This document shows positions 1-7,446 of a stretch of 13,703 bases of DNA, piece by piece. The translations under genes were made by a program, and so were the position numbers. Numbering within the stretch: position 1 is the first letter of the stretch; each line of letters starts with the position of its first letter. The stretch spans positions 1 to 13,703 of the forward strand of contig CAKOIF010000023.1 in the NCBI GenBank assembly GCA_934086485.1. The letters are read 5' to 3'. The notes beneath the pieces were generated by a model, which worked only from the letters and a program-made list of their open reading frames with translations, ran no database searches and was not told the origin of the DNA. The stretch comes from an uncultured Bacilli bacterium (GTDB taxonomy: Bacteria > Bacillota_I > Bacilli_A > RF39 > UBA660).

Positions 1-17
1 CAATTTTCATCCTATTA

Positions 18-46
18 ATTATCAAAATTATTTGTATTTTAGTCAA
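18..46 (-). promoter_or_regulatory. candidate sigma-A promoter reading out of the left edge
   Basis: On the minus strand a -35 box TTGACT (46-41) is separated by 17 nt from a -10 box GATAAT (23-18). This is a good match to the vegetative consensus with ideal spacing. The expected transcription start is about position 11. An ATG lies at 10-8, so any gene starting there would have almost no leader; alternatively the real gene begins beyond the window. Random -10-like matches are common in such AT-rich DNA, but a good -35 at 17 nt is less so. Confidence 0.5.
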
Positions 47-61
47 ATATGAAACATATTT
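45..61. repeat. short perfect inverted repeat next to a -35 box
   Basis: Arms of 7 bp (AAATATG and CATATTT) flank a 3-nt loop. The left arm overlaps the last two bases of the -35 box at 41-46. It could be an operator for the promoter at 18-46 or chance symmetry in AT-rich DNA. It lacks a following U-tract, so it does not look like a terminator for the nucleotidyltransferase gene. Confidence 0.3.
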
Positions 62-128
62 AGTATTGTGTATAAACATAATTAGCCGGTTTTTCATTCG
101 TTTTATTATTTTTTATACCCACTTAGTA

Positions 129-656
129 CTATCTTTTATAAATGACGTCTTTATACTCACTCTCATACTTAAGTAATTTTTGTTCTCTACCTTTTTCTAT
201 ATTATTATTTGGATTAATAAGTCTTAATCCGTTTTTTAAAAAATCATCAAATGTTAAAGATATTAAAGAATTATTTTTTACATCATAAAGTAAGCCATCA
301 ATATTATATTGTATTGCTGAAAATAAATCTTCAGAAAGCCATAAATCTATCTTCGTACCATTATATTCAAACTTAAATCCACCTAATCTATTTCTATCCG
401 GATGTATTTTATAAATTCTAAATACCTCATTAATCCATTCTTCATCACTTCCAAGAACAACAAAATCCAAGTCTTTTGGAATTTTTCCAACTAATAAATC
501 TCTAATACCACCCCCTAATAAATAAATATTAGAAAGTCTTGATATTGTAAATGCAGGATAAAAATGATTTTCAATATATCTTTGAATTTTCATTTTAAAA
601 TCTATATCTTGCATAAATTCATCATCATTATCATTATATTTAATTTCTAAATTCAT
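129..656 (-). CDS. orphan poly(A) polymerase/CCA-enzyme head-domain nucleotidyltransferase
   Basis: This 175-residue protein resembles the catalytic head of class II CCA-adding enzymes and bacterial poly(A) polymerases (pol beta superfamily). The signature LLGGGIRDLLVGKIPKDLDF spans residues 46-65. Asp62 and Asp64 are the expected metal ligands, and Asp104 in the following strand (KIDLW) is the likely third carboxylate. CCA enzymes run to about 400 residues; here the neck, body and tail helices are absent and the RRD motif seems replaced by Ala-Ile-Gln (114-116). Full CCA-adding activity is therefore unlikely, and the substrate is unknown. I chose the ATG at 656 because GGAGGTG at 669-663 sits 6 nt before it; an ATG at 671 would put that site inside the gene. 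It follows gpmI after a terminator, so expression may come from read-through or an unseen promoter. Confidence 0.8.
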   Translation of the reverse strand: MNLEIKYNDNDDEFMQDIDFKMKIQRYIENHFYPAFTISRLSNIYLLGGGIRDLLVGKIPKDLDFVVLGSDEEWINEVFRIYKIHPDRNRLGGFKFEYNGTKIDLWLSEDLFSAIQYNIDGLLYDVKNNSLISLTFDDFLKNGLRLINPNNNIEKGREQKLLKYESEYKDVIYKR

Positions 657-662
657 GTATTT

Positions 663-669
663 CACCTCC
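663..669 (-). promoter_or_regulatory. ribosome binding site that fixes the nucleotidyltransferase start
   Basis: GGAGGTG on the minus strand lies 6 nt upstream of the ATG at 656-654. A second in-frame ATG at 671-669 overlaps this site and has nothing comparable in front of it. The shorter protein is therefore favoured. Confidence 0.8.
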
Positions 670-684
670 ATATTACTTAATTTT

Positions 685-708
685 AAAAAATGAAGAATTT
701 ACTCTTCA
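685..708 (-). terminator. Rho-independent terminator after gpmI
   Basis: On the minus strand TGAAGA and TCTTCA (708-703 and 696-691) pair around a six-base loop and are followed directly by six T residues (690-685). A G-T pair can extend the stem inward. The gpmI stop codon (701-699) lies in the loop. The stem is short and AT-rich, so termination may be partial, leaving read-through into the nucleotidyltransferase gene. Confidence 0.6.
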
Positions 709-2201
709 CTTTCAATTAATGAATAACTTGTCATTTCTGTAGGTATACTTATGTCCATATAATCAAGTATAGTTGGTGCAACATTAGTTAAATCTCCACC
801 TTCTTTTAACTTAATTTTTGAATCATTTATTACAAAAGGAACTTTTTCATAACTATGTGTTGTACATGGAGTACCATCATCATAAAGCATAGTATCTGCA
901 TTACCGTGATCAGCTAAAAGAATTACTGTATAAAAATTATCTTCAGCAACTTGTAATATTTTACTAAAGCAAATATCAAGTGCCATACAAGCTTTTGTTG
1001 TGGCTTCCATATTTCCGGTATGACCTACCATATCTGGGTTTGCAAAATTAACTAAAATAAAGTCATAATCATCCTCTATGGCATTAATAACTTTTTTTGT
1101 TACACTTACAGCACTCATTTCTGGTTTTAAATCATATGTAGCAACATCTGGAGACGGAATATGGAATTTATCAACACCTTCAAGTTTTCCTTCATAACCT
1201 TCATCAAAAAAATATGTAACATGAGGATATTTCTCACTTTCAGCAATTCTTGCTTGGGTCATACCAAGTTTAGATAAATAGATTCCTAAACTATTATTAA
1301 TATCAGGTTCATTTATAAGTACATTTGCTTTTATAAGTTTATCATGATTAAAGAAAGTAAACACTTCAAGATTAGGCATTAATGTAACATCAAATTCAGT
1401 AAATTTAGGATTTGTTAAAGCAAGTAATATTTGTTTACTTCTGTCAGAACGATAATTCATCCATATAAGAACATCACCATCTTTTATAGTTCCTTCCCTA
1501 TTAATCATCATAGGTCTTAGAAATTCATCTGTAATACCTTTATCATAACTAGACTTTAGAGCATTTTCTATATTAAGAATTTCAATACCTCTACCTTTTG
1601 TAATCAAATCATAATATATTTTAGTTCTATCGTAATTTTTATCACGATCCATTGCATAGTATCTTCCACATATACTAGCAATACAACCTACTTTATTTTT
1701 TTGAATATTTTTTTCAATTAATGATATATAATTATATGCTGCTTTACTATCAGTATCTCTACCATCAGTAATTAAATGAAAAAAGATTTTAGTAAAACCT
1801 ATTTTAATTAAATACTCATACATTTTTATAAAATCATCAATACCAGCATGAACATTACCATCACTTGCAAGACCCATTAAATGAATAGTTTTCGAAGTTA
1901 ATCCTTTTAGTTTTTGAATATTCTCATCTTCATTTAAATATAGATTATCTAAATATTCATCAGTTAAGACTTCTCTACTTTTAATAAGTCTTCCTGCGCC
2001 AATAGTTTGATGACCTATTTCACTATTACCAAACTGTCCATCATGAAGTCCTACATAATGTCCACTTGCAAAAAGTGTTGTATGGGGATTTTCATTATAA
2101 AATTTATTAAAATTAACCATGTTTGCATTAATAATTGCATTACCATAGTCACTTTCTTTCATTCCAAATCCATCAAATATTATTGTTATAATCTTTTTCA
2201 T
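699..2201 (-). CDS. gpmI: 2,3-bisphosphoglycerate-independent phosphoglycerate mutase
   Basis: This cytosolic glycolytic enzyme interconverts 3- and 2-phosphoglycerate using two Mn2+ ions and a phosphoserine intermediate. At 500 residues it is close to the usual 510. Ser60 in GNSEIGH is the nucleophile. Asp10 (DGFG), Asp431 and His432 (ADHGNAD) fit one metal site; Asp390, His394 (NPDMVGH) and His449 fit the other. DGRD (146-149) and DRDKNYDR (185-192) are substrate-binding motifs. The reading frame runs open upstream to 2267, but that extension would cross a promoter and carries a non-conserved hydrophobic stretch, so I start at MKKIITIIFDGFG. The ribosome binding site is weak (AGAAAG region). 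The gene has its own promoter at 2224-2252 and a terminator overlapping its stop codon. The gene sits beside secG, recalling the glycolytic-gene/secG adjacency of other Firmicutes. Confidence 0.97.
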   Translation of the reverse strand: MKKIITIIFDGFGMKESDYGNAIINANMVNFNKFYNENPHTTLFASGHYVGLHDGQFGNSEIGHQTIGAGRLIKSREVLTDEYLDNLYLNEDENIQKLKGLTSKTIHLMGLASDGNVHAGIDDFIKMYEYLIKIGFTKIFFHLITDGRDTDSKAAYNYISLIEKNIQKNKVGCIASICGRYYAMDRDKNYDRTKIYYDLITKGRGIEILNIENALKSSYDKGITDEFLRPMMINREGTIKDGDVLIWMNYRSDRSKQILLALTNPKFTEFDVTLMPNLEVFTFFNHDKLIKANVLINEPDINNSLGIYLSKLGMTQARIAESEKYPHVTYFFDEGYEGKLEGVDKFHIPSPDVATYDLKPEMSAVSVTKKVINAIEDDYDFILVNFANPDMVGHTGNMEATTKACMALDICFSKILQVAEDNFYTVILLADHGNADTMLYDDGTPCTTHSYEKVPFVINDSKIKLKEGGDLTNVAPTILDYMDISIPTEMTSYSLIESEE

Positions 2202-2223
2202 AATCTCAATTCTTTCTAAAAAG

Positions 2224-2252
2224 ATAATAACACACAGATAAAAAAATATCAA
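2224..2252 (-). promoter_or_regulatory. sigma-A promoter of gpmI
   Basis: On the minus strand TTGATA (2252-2247), a 17-nt spacer and TATTAT (2229-2224) form a strong promoter. A TG one base upstream of the -10 makes it an extended -10 element. The expected start is near 2217, giving a leader of about 16 nt before the ATG at 2201. The promoter begins two bases after the terminator of the upstream operon. Confidence 0.75.
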
Positions 2253-2253
2253 T

Positions 2254-2275
2254 AAAAAAGAAGGCAAGCCCTCTT
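2254..2275 (-). terminator. Rho-independent terminator after secG
   Basis: On the minus strand AAGAGGG pairs with CCTTCTT (2275-2269 with 2264-2258; one G-T wobble) around a CTTG tetraloop, followed by a run of T (2259-2254). The stem overlaps the secG stop codon at 2276-2274. It closes the prfB-tilS-ftsH-secG operon. Confidence 0.75.
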
Positions 2276-2492
2276 ATTTCAAAAATAATATAAATGATAT
2301 TATAAAGAATACAATTCCTAAAGCAAGAGTTAATCTACTTATAAATAACTCCGCTCCTCTTTCTTTCATATTCTTAAATAATGCTTCATTTCCACCAGTA
2401 ATAATATTTCCTGCATCAGATGCTTTATTGCTTTGTAATAATACAATAACAATAAGAAGTACAGATACCACTAATAAAATAGTTTCTAACAT
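2274..2492 (-). CDS. secG: preprotein translocase subunit SecG
   Basis: This small membrane protein of the SecYEG channel stimulates protein export. The product has 72 residues, normal for SecG. Two hydrophobic helices at about 2-19 and 50-71 flank a polar loop containing LLQSNKASDAGN (18-29) and a Gly-Gly pair, the conserved SecG core. The ATG lies one base after the ftsH stop codon, with a GGGGA ribosome binding site inside the last codons of ftsH, so the two are co-transcribed and probably translationally coupled. The stop codon is part of a terminator stem. Confidence 0.95.
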   Translation of the reverse strand: MLETILLVVSVLLIVIVLLQSNKASDAGNIITGGNEALFKNMKERGAELFISRLTLALGIVFFIISFILFLK

Positions 2493-2493
2493 A

Positions 2494-4488
2494 TTATTCT
2501 TCCCCGCTTTCTTTTATGGCTTCCTCAAGTTCAGCCTTATTCATTTTTGTATAATTTTTAATTTTCTTTTCTTTTGCTATTTCTTTTAATTCATCAATTG
2601 TTTTGATTTTTGCTTCATCAGATGTTTCTTCGAAAACTTCTTCAGATGGTATAGTTCCATTTTCAACAATATAGTCTATCTGCTCTTTATTAAGTGTTTC
2701 ATATTTCATTAAAGCATCTGAAAGTAGCATAATTAACGCTTCATTATCAGCAACAATTTTTTTAGCCTTTTCATAACATTCATCAATTATCTTTCTTGTT
2801 GCTCTATCAATTTCTAAAGCAACTTGATCAGAGAAATCTTTACTCTTAGCATAGTCTCTACCTAAGAAAACATTTTTTTCTCTTTCTTCATATTGCATTG
2901 GTCCAAGTTCACTCATACCATATTCAGTAACCATACTTCTTGCAATAGCAGTAGCTTTTTTAAAATCATCAGATGCTCCTGTACTCATTTCGTGTAAGAA
3001 GTGTTCTTCACTAACACGACCTCCAAGTAAACCAGTAATTCTTCCTAATAATTCATTTTTAGTCATAATAGAAAGTTTTTCTTCTTTTGGAAGCATCATA
3101 GTATAGCCTCCAGCCATTCCTCGTGGAATAATAGTTATTTTATGAACTACTTCAGCATATTCATTTTTAAGACCAATAACGGCATGTCCCGCTTCGTGTA
3201 ATGAAACAAGTTTTTTCTCTTTATCAGTAATTTTTCTTGTCGTTTTTGCAGGTCCAAGAAGTACTCTATCTGTAGCTTCATCAATTTCATCAATTGTTAT
3301 TTTATCCTTATTTCTACGTACAGCAAGTAATGCAGCTTCATTAAGTAAGTTTTCTAGGTCTGCTCCACTAAAGCCTGGAGTTCTTGCAGCAATCGCAGAT
3401 AATTTAACTGATTTATCTAATATTTTATTTTTTGCATGAACTTTTAATATTGCTTCTCTTTCATTTGAATCTGGAAGACTAACAGTAACTTGTCTATCAA
3501 ATCTTCCTGGTCTAAGAAGTGCTGGGTCTAATACATCAGGTCTATTTGTAGCAGCTATAATAATGATACCTTCATTAGCTCCAAAGCCATCCATTTCTGT
3601 AAGAAGTTGGTTTAATGTTTGTTCTCTTTCATCATGTCCACCACCAAGACCTGTTCCTCTTTGACGACCAACAGCATCTATTTCATCAATAAAAATTAAG
3701 CAAGGTGCATTTCTTTTAGCCTCTTTAAACATATCTCTAACTCTTGAAGCACCAACACCTACAAATAGTTCAACAAAATCTGAACCACTTATATAGAAAA
3801 ATGGAACATTTGCTTCGCCAGCGATAGCCTTAGCAAGTAAAGTTTTACCAGTTCCCGGAGGACCTACAAGTAAAACACCCTTAGGTATTCTAGCACCCAT
3901 ACTTTGAAACTTTTTAGGATTTTTTAAAAAGTCTATTAATTCTTCAACTTCATCTTTTTCCTCTTTAAGTCCGGCAACATCTTTAAATGATTTTTTATCT
4001 TTGTCATCACTTAATCTCGCTTTACTTCTACCAAAATCCATTGAATTTTTATTTGAACTAGCTAATTTATTAAATAGTGAGTATGCAACCATAACTACTA
4101 TAATAATTGGTAAAACATTTACTACAATATATAATAATGCACTAGATCCTGGATCTTTGTTAGTATCATATTTTTCAATATTATTTTTTTGAACATATTC
4201 AATAATCTGAGGTATTTCATCCTCAACTACTTTAGTTTTAAATGATTCACCATCTTTATATGAAGATAATTTTCCTTCAACATAATAAATTGATTCACTA
4301 CTTTTCGGAGTAATTACAATTTCTTTTACTTCGTTATTTTCTAAAGCTGTAAGTAATTTTCCAGTTGATAAATTGTTAACAGTCATTCCCTGAAAATTAA
4401 GAACAACCATTATAATTCCAATTATCATTCCCATTACTAAATATGGTCCTAATAATTTTATAAAAGAAGTTTTCTTTGCATTTTTCAT
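2494..4488 (-). CDS. ftsH: ATP-dependent zinc metalloprotease FtsH with a C-terminal Rho_N-like tail
   Basis: This is the membrane-anchored AAA+ protease that removes damaged or unassembled membrane proteins and some regulators. Transmembrane helices lie at about 13-31 and 117-139, with a small extracytoplasmic domain between. The AAA module has Walker A GPPGTGKT (209-216), Walker B LIFIDE (264-269) and the second region of homology ending in arginine fingers (RPGRFDR, 326-332). The protease has HEAGH (431-435), and Asp508 is the likely third zinc ligand. After a linker from about residue 612, the last 35 residues (TIDELKEIAKEKK, then KMNKAELEEAI) match the Rho N-terminal/SAP-like helical fold, which FtsH does not normally carry. 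The ATG lies 4 nt after the tilS stop, with an AAAGGA site upstream. The tilS-ftsH order is typical of Firmicutes, but the usual hpt gene between them is missing. Confidence 0.97.
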   Translation of the reverse strand: MKNAKKTSFIKLLGPYLVMGMIIGIIMVVLNFQGMTVNNLSTGKLLTALENNEVKEIVITPKSSESIYYVEGKLSSYKDGESFKTKVVEDEIPQIIEYVQKNNIEKYDTNKDPGSSALLYIVVNVLPIIIVVMVAYSLFNKLASSNKNSMDFGRSKARLSDDKDKKSFKDVAGLKEEKDEVEELIDFLKNPKKFQSMGARIPKGVLLVGPPGTGKTLLAKAIAGEANVPFFYISGSDFVELFVGVGASRVRDMFKEAKRNAPCLIFIDEIDAVGRQRGTGLGGGHDEREQTLNQLLTEMDGFGANEGIIIIAATNRPDVLDPALLRPGRFDRQVTVSLPDSNEREAILKVHAKNKILDKSVKLSAIAARTPGFSGADLENLLNEAALLAVRRNKDKITIDEIDEATDRVLLGPAKTTRKITDKEKKLVSLHEAGHAVIGLKNEYAEVVHKITIIPRGMAGGYTMMLPKEEKLSIMTKNELLGRITGLLGGRVSEEHFLHEMSTGASDDFKKATAIARSMVTEYGMSELGPMQYEEREKNVFLGRDYAKSKDFSDQVALEIDRATRKIIDECYEKAKKIVADNEALIMLLSDALMKYETLNKEQIDYIVENGTIPSEEVFEETSDEAKIKTIDELKEIAKEKKIKNYTKMNKAELEEAIKESGEE

Positions 4489-4492
4489 TTAA

Positions 4493-5779
4493 TCATTTCC
4501 TTTCGCATAAAAGTATTATATCATACTTTTCATTTTTTCCTACATCAAATTTACTTTTTTTAATACCTGGTAACCATAATATATTATTCTTACTATCTAT
4601 CACTATAGGTATATTATTTCTTTTATCAATATCAATTTTTTCGTTTATTAATATATCTTTAACTTTTTTTGTTCCTAAATTTTTAACTTGCATTTTATCT
4701 CCTGTTTTTCTTGTCCTAATTATAAGGGGAAGTTTTACTTTAGATAAATCAAGTCTTAAAACATTATTACTATTTCCATTATAATTTGAAACTTTATGAA
4801 TAATATATTCATCATTTTCAAAGTAATCATCAAATTCTATAGAATAATTATCCTGAAGAAGTTCTTTTTTAATAACAAATTCATTATATTTTTTTTGAGC
4901 AACATAACCATTATTTAAGTTTATTTTTGCATTACTTTTTTTTGATTCCATTAACTTTAATATTTCCATCAATGTATTATCATTTATTTCTAAAATATCA
5001 TTTTTTTGAATATCCTTAATTAAATATTCAATAGTTTTTTTTCGTATAAATGGTTTTTCTTTTTTTAATACCTCTAAATTAATAGTACTACCCTTGATAG
5101 CATTTAGTTTTTTAATATAACCATTTATGAAATCATCATATTCTTCGAGTTCTTCACTAAACTTTAAATATTTTAAATGAATATTTTTATCTTCTTTCTT
5201 TAAAAACGGAATAATGTTTTTTCGATAACGATTTCTTTGATGTTCATCACTATTATTAGTTTCATCAATAAAATATTTAATTTGATTGTTATTTAAATAT
5301 TCAATAATATCTTTTTTAGTAACATATAATAAAGGTCTTAAATATTTATTATTTTCTTTCTTTATTCCAATATAGCCAGATAATTTTGAACCCCTTGTTA
5401 AACGCATAAGTATTGTTTCAATTAAATCATCACCATGATGTGCAGTTAAAATGTATTTCCCATGATACTTTTCAAGAAGTTCATTTAAAAATTCATATCT
5501 TTTATTTCTAGCATTACATTCAAAGTTAGCAAGTGTATTAAATGTAAGTTCCAAACCCTCGAATTTTAGATTATTTTTATTTGCAAAACCCTTAACATAT
5601 TCAAATTCCTCTTTAGAGCTTTCTCTAACATTATGGTTAACACATGCTACAACAATATTATTTGTTACTGATTTTACGATATCTAAAAGACACATGGAAT
5701 CTGGTCCACCAGAACAAGCCACAATTACTGTGTCTTCATTTGATAATTTAGATTTTAAAAATTCAATTACATTATTCAT
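4493..5779 (-). CDS. tilS: tRNA(Ile)-lysidine synthase
   Basis: TilS attaches lysine to C34 of the CAU-anticodon tRNA-Ile, so that it reads AUA and is charged with isoleucine. The product has 428 residues. The N-terminal N-type ATP pyrophosphatase domain has the PP-loop SGGPDS (23-28), HHGDD (114-118, usual form HHxDD) and RNRYR (182-186). The middle is Lys/Asn-rich. The C-terminal TilS domain (about 350-425) includes RTRKTGDKM and LWLPGIKKS. The ATG at 5779 lacks a clear ribosome binding site, yet a candidate extended -10 promoter lies only about 10 nt upstream, so a nearly leaderless transcript is possible besides read-through from the vanY-like gene 20 nt upstream. The next methionine is within the PP-loop, so a later start is excluded. 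The gene ends 4 nt before ftsH. Confidence 0.95.
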   Translation of the reverse strand: MNNVIEFLKSKLSNEDTVIVACSGGPDSMCLLDIVKSVTNNIVVACVNHNVRESSKEEFEYVKGFANKNNLKFEGLELTFNTLANFECNARNKRYEFLNELLEKYHGKYILTAHHGDDLIETILMRLTRGSKLSGYIGIKKENNKYLRPLLYVTKKDIIEYLNNNQIKYFIDETNNSDEHQRNRYRKNIIPFLKKEDKNIHLKYLKFSEELEEYDDFINGYIKKLNAIKGSTINLEVLKKEKPFIRKKTIEYLIKDIQKNDILEINDNTLMEILKLMESKKSNAKINLNNGYVAQKKYNEFVIKKELLQDNYSIEFDDYFENDEYIIHKVSNYNGNSNNVLRLDLSKVKLPLIIRTRKTGDKMQVKNLGTKKVKDILINEKIDIDKRNNIPIVIDSKNNILWLPGIKKSKFDVGKNEKYDIILLCERK

Positions 5780-5788
5780 ACGATTAAT

Positions 5789-5816
5789 ATAATACCAAAT
5801 TATTTTTGTTTTACAA
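5789..5816 (-). promoter_or_regulatory. candidate extended -10 promoter directly before tilS
   Basis: On the minus strand TTGTAA (5816-5811), a 16-nt spacer and TATTAT (5794-5789), with TG one base upstream of the -10, form a plausible promoter. The -35 lies inside the 3' end of the vanY-like gene. The expected start is near 5782, about 3 nt before the tilS ATG, which would make the transcript almost leaderless. Confidence 0.45.
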
Positions 5817-6402
5817 GTACTTTTTTATTATTTTTATATTTTAGCAAATGATATTCCTCTAAAGTTAAAATATTTTCGTTATGCATAATGTATGAAACAT
5901 CTTTACCAACATACCTTAAATGCCAACATTCATAAGAAAATCCTGTTATATTCTCCTTACCTTTTGGATACCTTAGAATAAAACCATATTTATAGGCATT
6001 TTCATGTATCCACTGCACTTCATTAAATGAATCATCAAAATTATCTATATAAAAATTATTTATAATTAATGCAAAATCTAATGCAAGACCAGTTTGATGT
6101 TCAGACTGACCAGGTAACGCTACTGTTTTATATGCTAATAATCCTTTTTTTAATAAATTATAATTTAATATATATTCTTGATATTCATATGGTCTATAAC
6201 CAGAATCCACTATCATATTCACACCATTATATAGTCCCTCAAGTCGAAAAAGTAAAAACATTTGATAAGCTTCTTCATCTAAAAAAGTTAACATACTATC
6301 TCTTAATTTAGGTGTTTCAATTAGCTTCACTTTTACCAAGTTTTCTGGTATAAAGTCTTTTTCCAATGGATTAGTTTTATTAACTAAAATATCTTTGTTC
6401 AC
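5800..6402 (-). CDS. VanY-type D-alanyl-D-alanine carboxypeptidase (M15B) without export signal
   Basis: This zinc peptidase of the VanY/DacY family is predicted to remove the terminal D-Ala from peptidoglycan precursors or stem peptides. The product has 200 residues. SGYRP (67-71) carries the substrate-binding Arg70. SEHQTGLALD (100-109) supplies zinc ligands His102 and Asp109. ECWH (158-161) supplies catalytic Glu158 and zinc ligand His161. Most Firmicute homologues have a signal peptide, lipobox or membrane anchor, but here residues 1-12 are charged and lead straight into the catalytic domain. A cytosolic VanX-like location or an unrecognised export route are both possible. The start is a GTG overlapping the prfB stop codon (GTGA), with AAGGA 7 nt upstream; no upstream hydrophobic extension is visible. 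It is coupled to prfB and followed by tilS. Confidence 0.88.
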   Translation of the reverse strand: MNKDILVNKTNPLEKDFIPENLVKVKLIETPKLRDSMLTFLDEEAYQMFLLFRLEGLYNGVNMIVDSGYRPYEYQEYILNYNLLKKGLLAYKTVALPGQSEHQTGLALDFALIINNFYIDNFDDSFNEVQWIHENAYKYGFILRYPKGKENITGFSYECWHLRYVGKDVSYIMHNENILTLEEYHLLKYKNNKKVLVKQK

Positions 6403-7446
6403 TTCATTTCCTTAACATTGTAAATAAGCATATCCATAATTTCTCCATTTAAAATACTTTCTGGATCATTACTTTCAAAATTTGTACGATAATCTTTAAC
6501 AAGTTTGTAAGGTTCTAAAATATAGCTTCGAATTTGACTTCCAAAATTTATACTATCGTTATTTTTAAGTTTATTAGTTAGTGATTCTTTCTTTTCAAGT
6601 TCTAATAAATATAACTTATTTTTTAAAATTTCCATAGCAATCTCTTTGTTACGAAGTTGACTTCTTTCATTTTGAACAGCCACTACTATCTTTGATGGAA
6701 GGTGAGTTATTCTTACAGCAGAGTTACTTGTATTAACACTTTGTCCGCCAGCACCCGAAGAATGATATACATCAATCTTTAAATCATTTTCATTTATTTC
6801 AATATCAATATTCTTTTTTATTTCAGGAGTAACATTTACTGAGGCAAATGAGGTATGTCTTCGAGAATTAGAATCAAAAGGAGATATTCTTACAAGTCTA
6901 TGAACACCACTTTCATATTTCAAAAGACCATAGGCATTTTCCGAAGATATTTTAATGTTAACCGACTTAACACCAGCTTCTTCACCTTTCTGTAAATAAA
7001 TAACTTCGTATTTAATTTTATTCTTTTCACAAAATTTTTCATACATTTCAAGAAGCATATTGGCAAAATCACAACTTTCTGTTCCTCCGGCTCCTGGATG
7101 TATTTCTAGATAACAATTAAGATTATCAAATTCACCCTTAAAATATGTTTCATATTCTAAATCTTCAATTTTTTTTGATAAACTCATAATTTCTTCATCA
7201 GTTACTAAATCAATAAGCTCTAGATCATCACTAATCTCCTCATTTAAGGCGTTATACTCTTTTACCTCTTTTTGTTTTCTACTAAGGGTTGTTAATACTT
7301 CGGTACATTTTACAGAATCATTATAAAAACCATCCTCCAAAGTTTTATTTTTTAATTCTTCTATTTCATTGTTTATTTTAGAAATGTCAAAGAGACCTCC
7401 CAATTACTTCTAATCTTTCTTTTAAATTAATTAATTTCTCTTTCAT
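6399..7446 (-). CDS. prfB: peptide chain release factor 2, expressed by programmed +1 frameshift
   Basis: RF2 ends translation at UGA and UAA. Translation starts at the ATG 7446-7444, preceded by AAAGGA, and reads 19 codons (MKEKLINLKERLEVIGRSL). It then meets an in-frame TGA at 7389-7387. A +1 slip on CTT-TGA-C continues with DISKINNEI, giving 348 residues in all, normal for RF2. SPF at 188-190 is the RF2 stop-codon-reading motif. GGQ at 233-235 triggers peptide release in the ribosomal peptidyl-transferase centre; here GGQ is followed by Ser rather than the common His. GAGGTE and RRHTSF are family-typical. The first 20 bases overlap the end of the kinase-fold gene. The stop codon TGA overlaps the GTG of the vanY-like gene. 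RF2 levels should be autoregulated through the frameshift. Confidence 0.96.
7387..7401 (-). promoter_or_regulatory. RF2 programmed frameshift site
   Basis: On the minus strand the order is GGGAGG (7401-7396), TCT, CTT, TGA, C. This matches the classical prfB recoding signal: an internal Shine-Dalgarno three bases upstream of a slippery CUU followed by UGA-C. The zero frame is open from the ATG at 7446 to this TGA, and the +1 frame is open from here to 6399. When RF2 is scarce the ribosome pauses at UGA and slips forward one base. Confidence 0.95.

Noticed and set aside
2007..2219. Plus-strand open frame opposite gpmI
   Set aside because: Antisense to a conserved enzyme, low-complexity product, no ribosome binding site or recognisable family.
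2202..2267. Longer gpmI start adding a 22-residue hydrophobic leader that looks like a signal peptide
   Set aside because: It would run across the gpmI promoter and the enzyme is cytosolic; family N-termini begin at the MKKI position.
4001..4784. Plus-strand open frames opposite ftsH and tilS
   Set aside because: They mirror hydrophobic or Lys/Asn-rich codons of the real genes and have no homology features.
6069..6311. Plus-strand open frame opposite the vanY-like gene
   Set aside because: Antisense shadow of a gene with an intact catalytic motif set.
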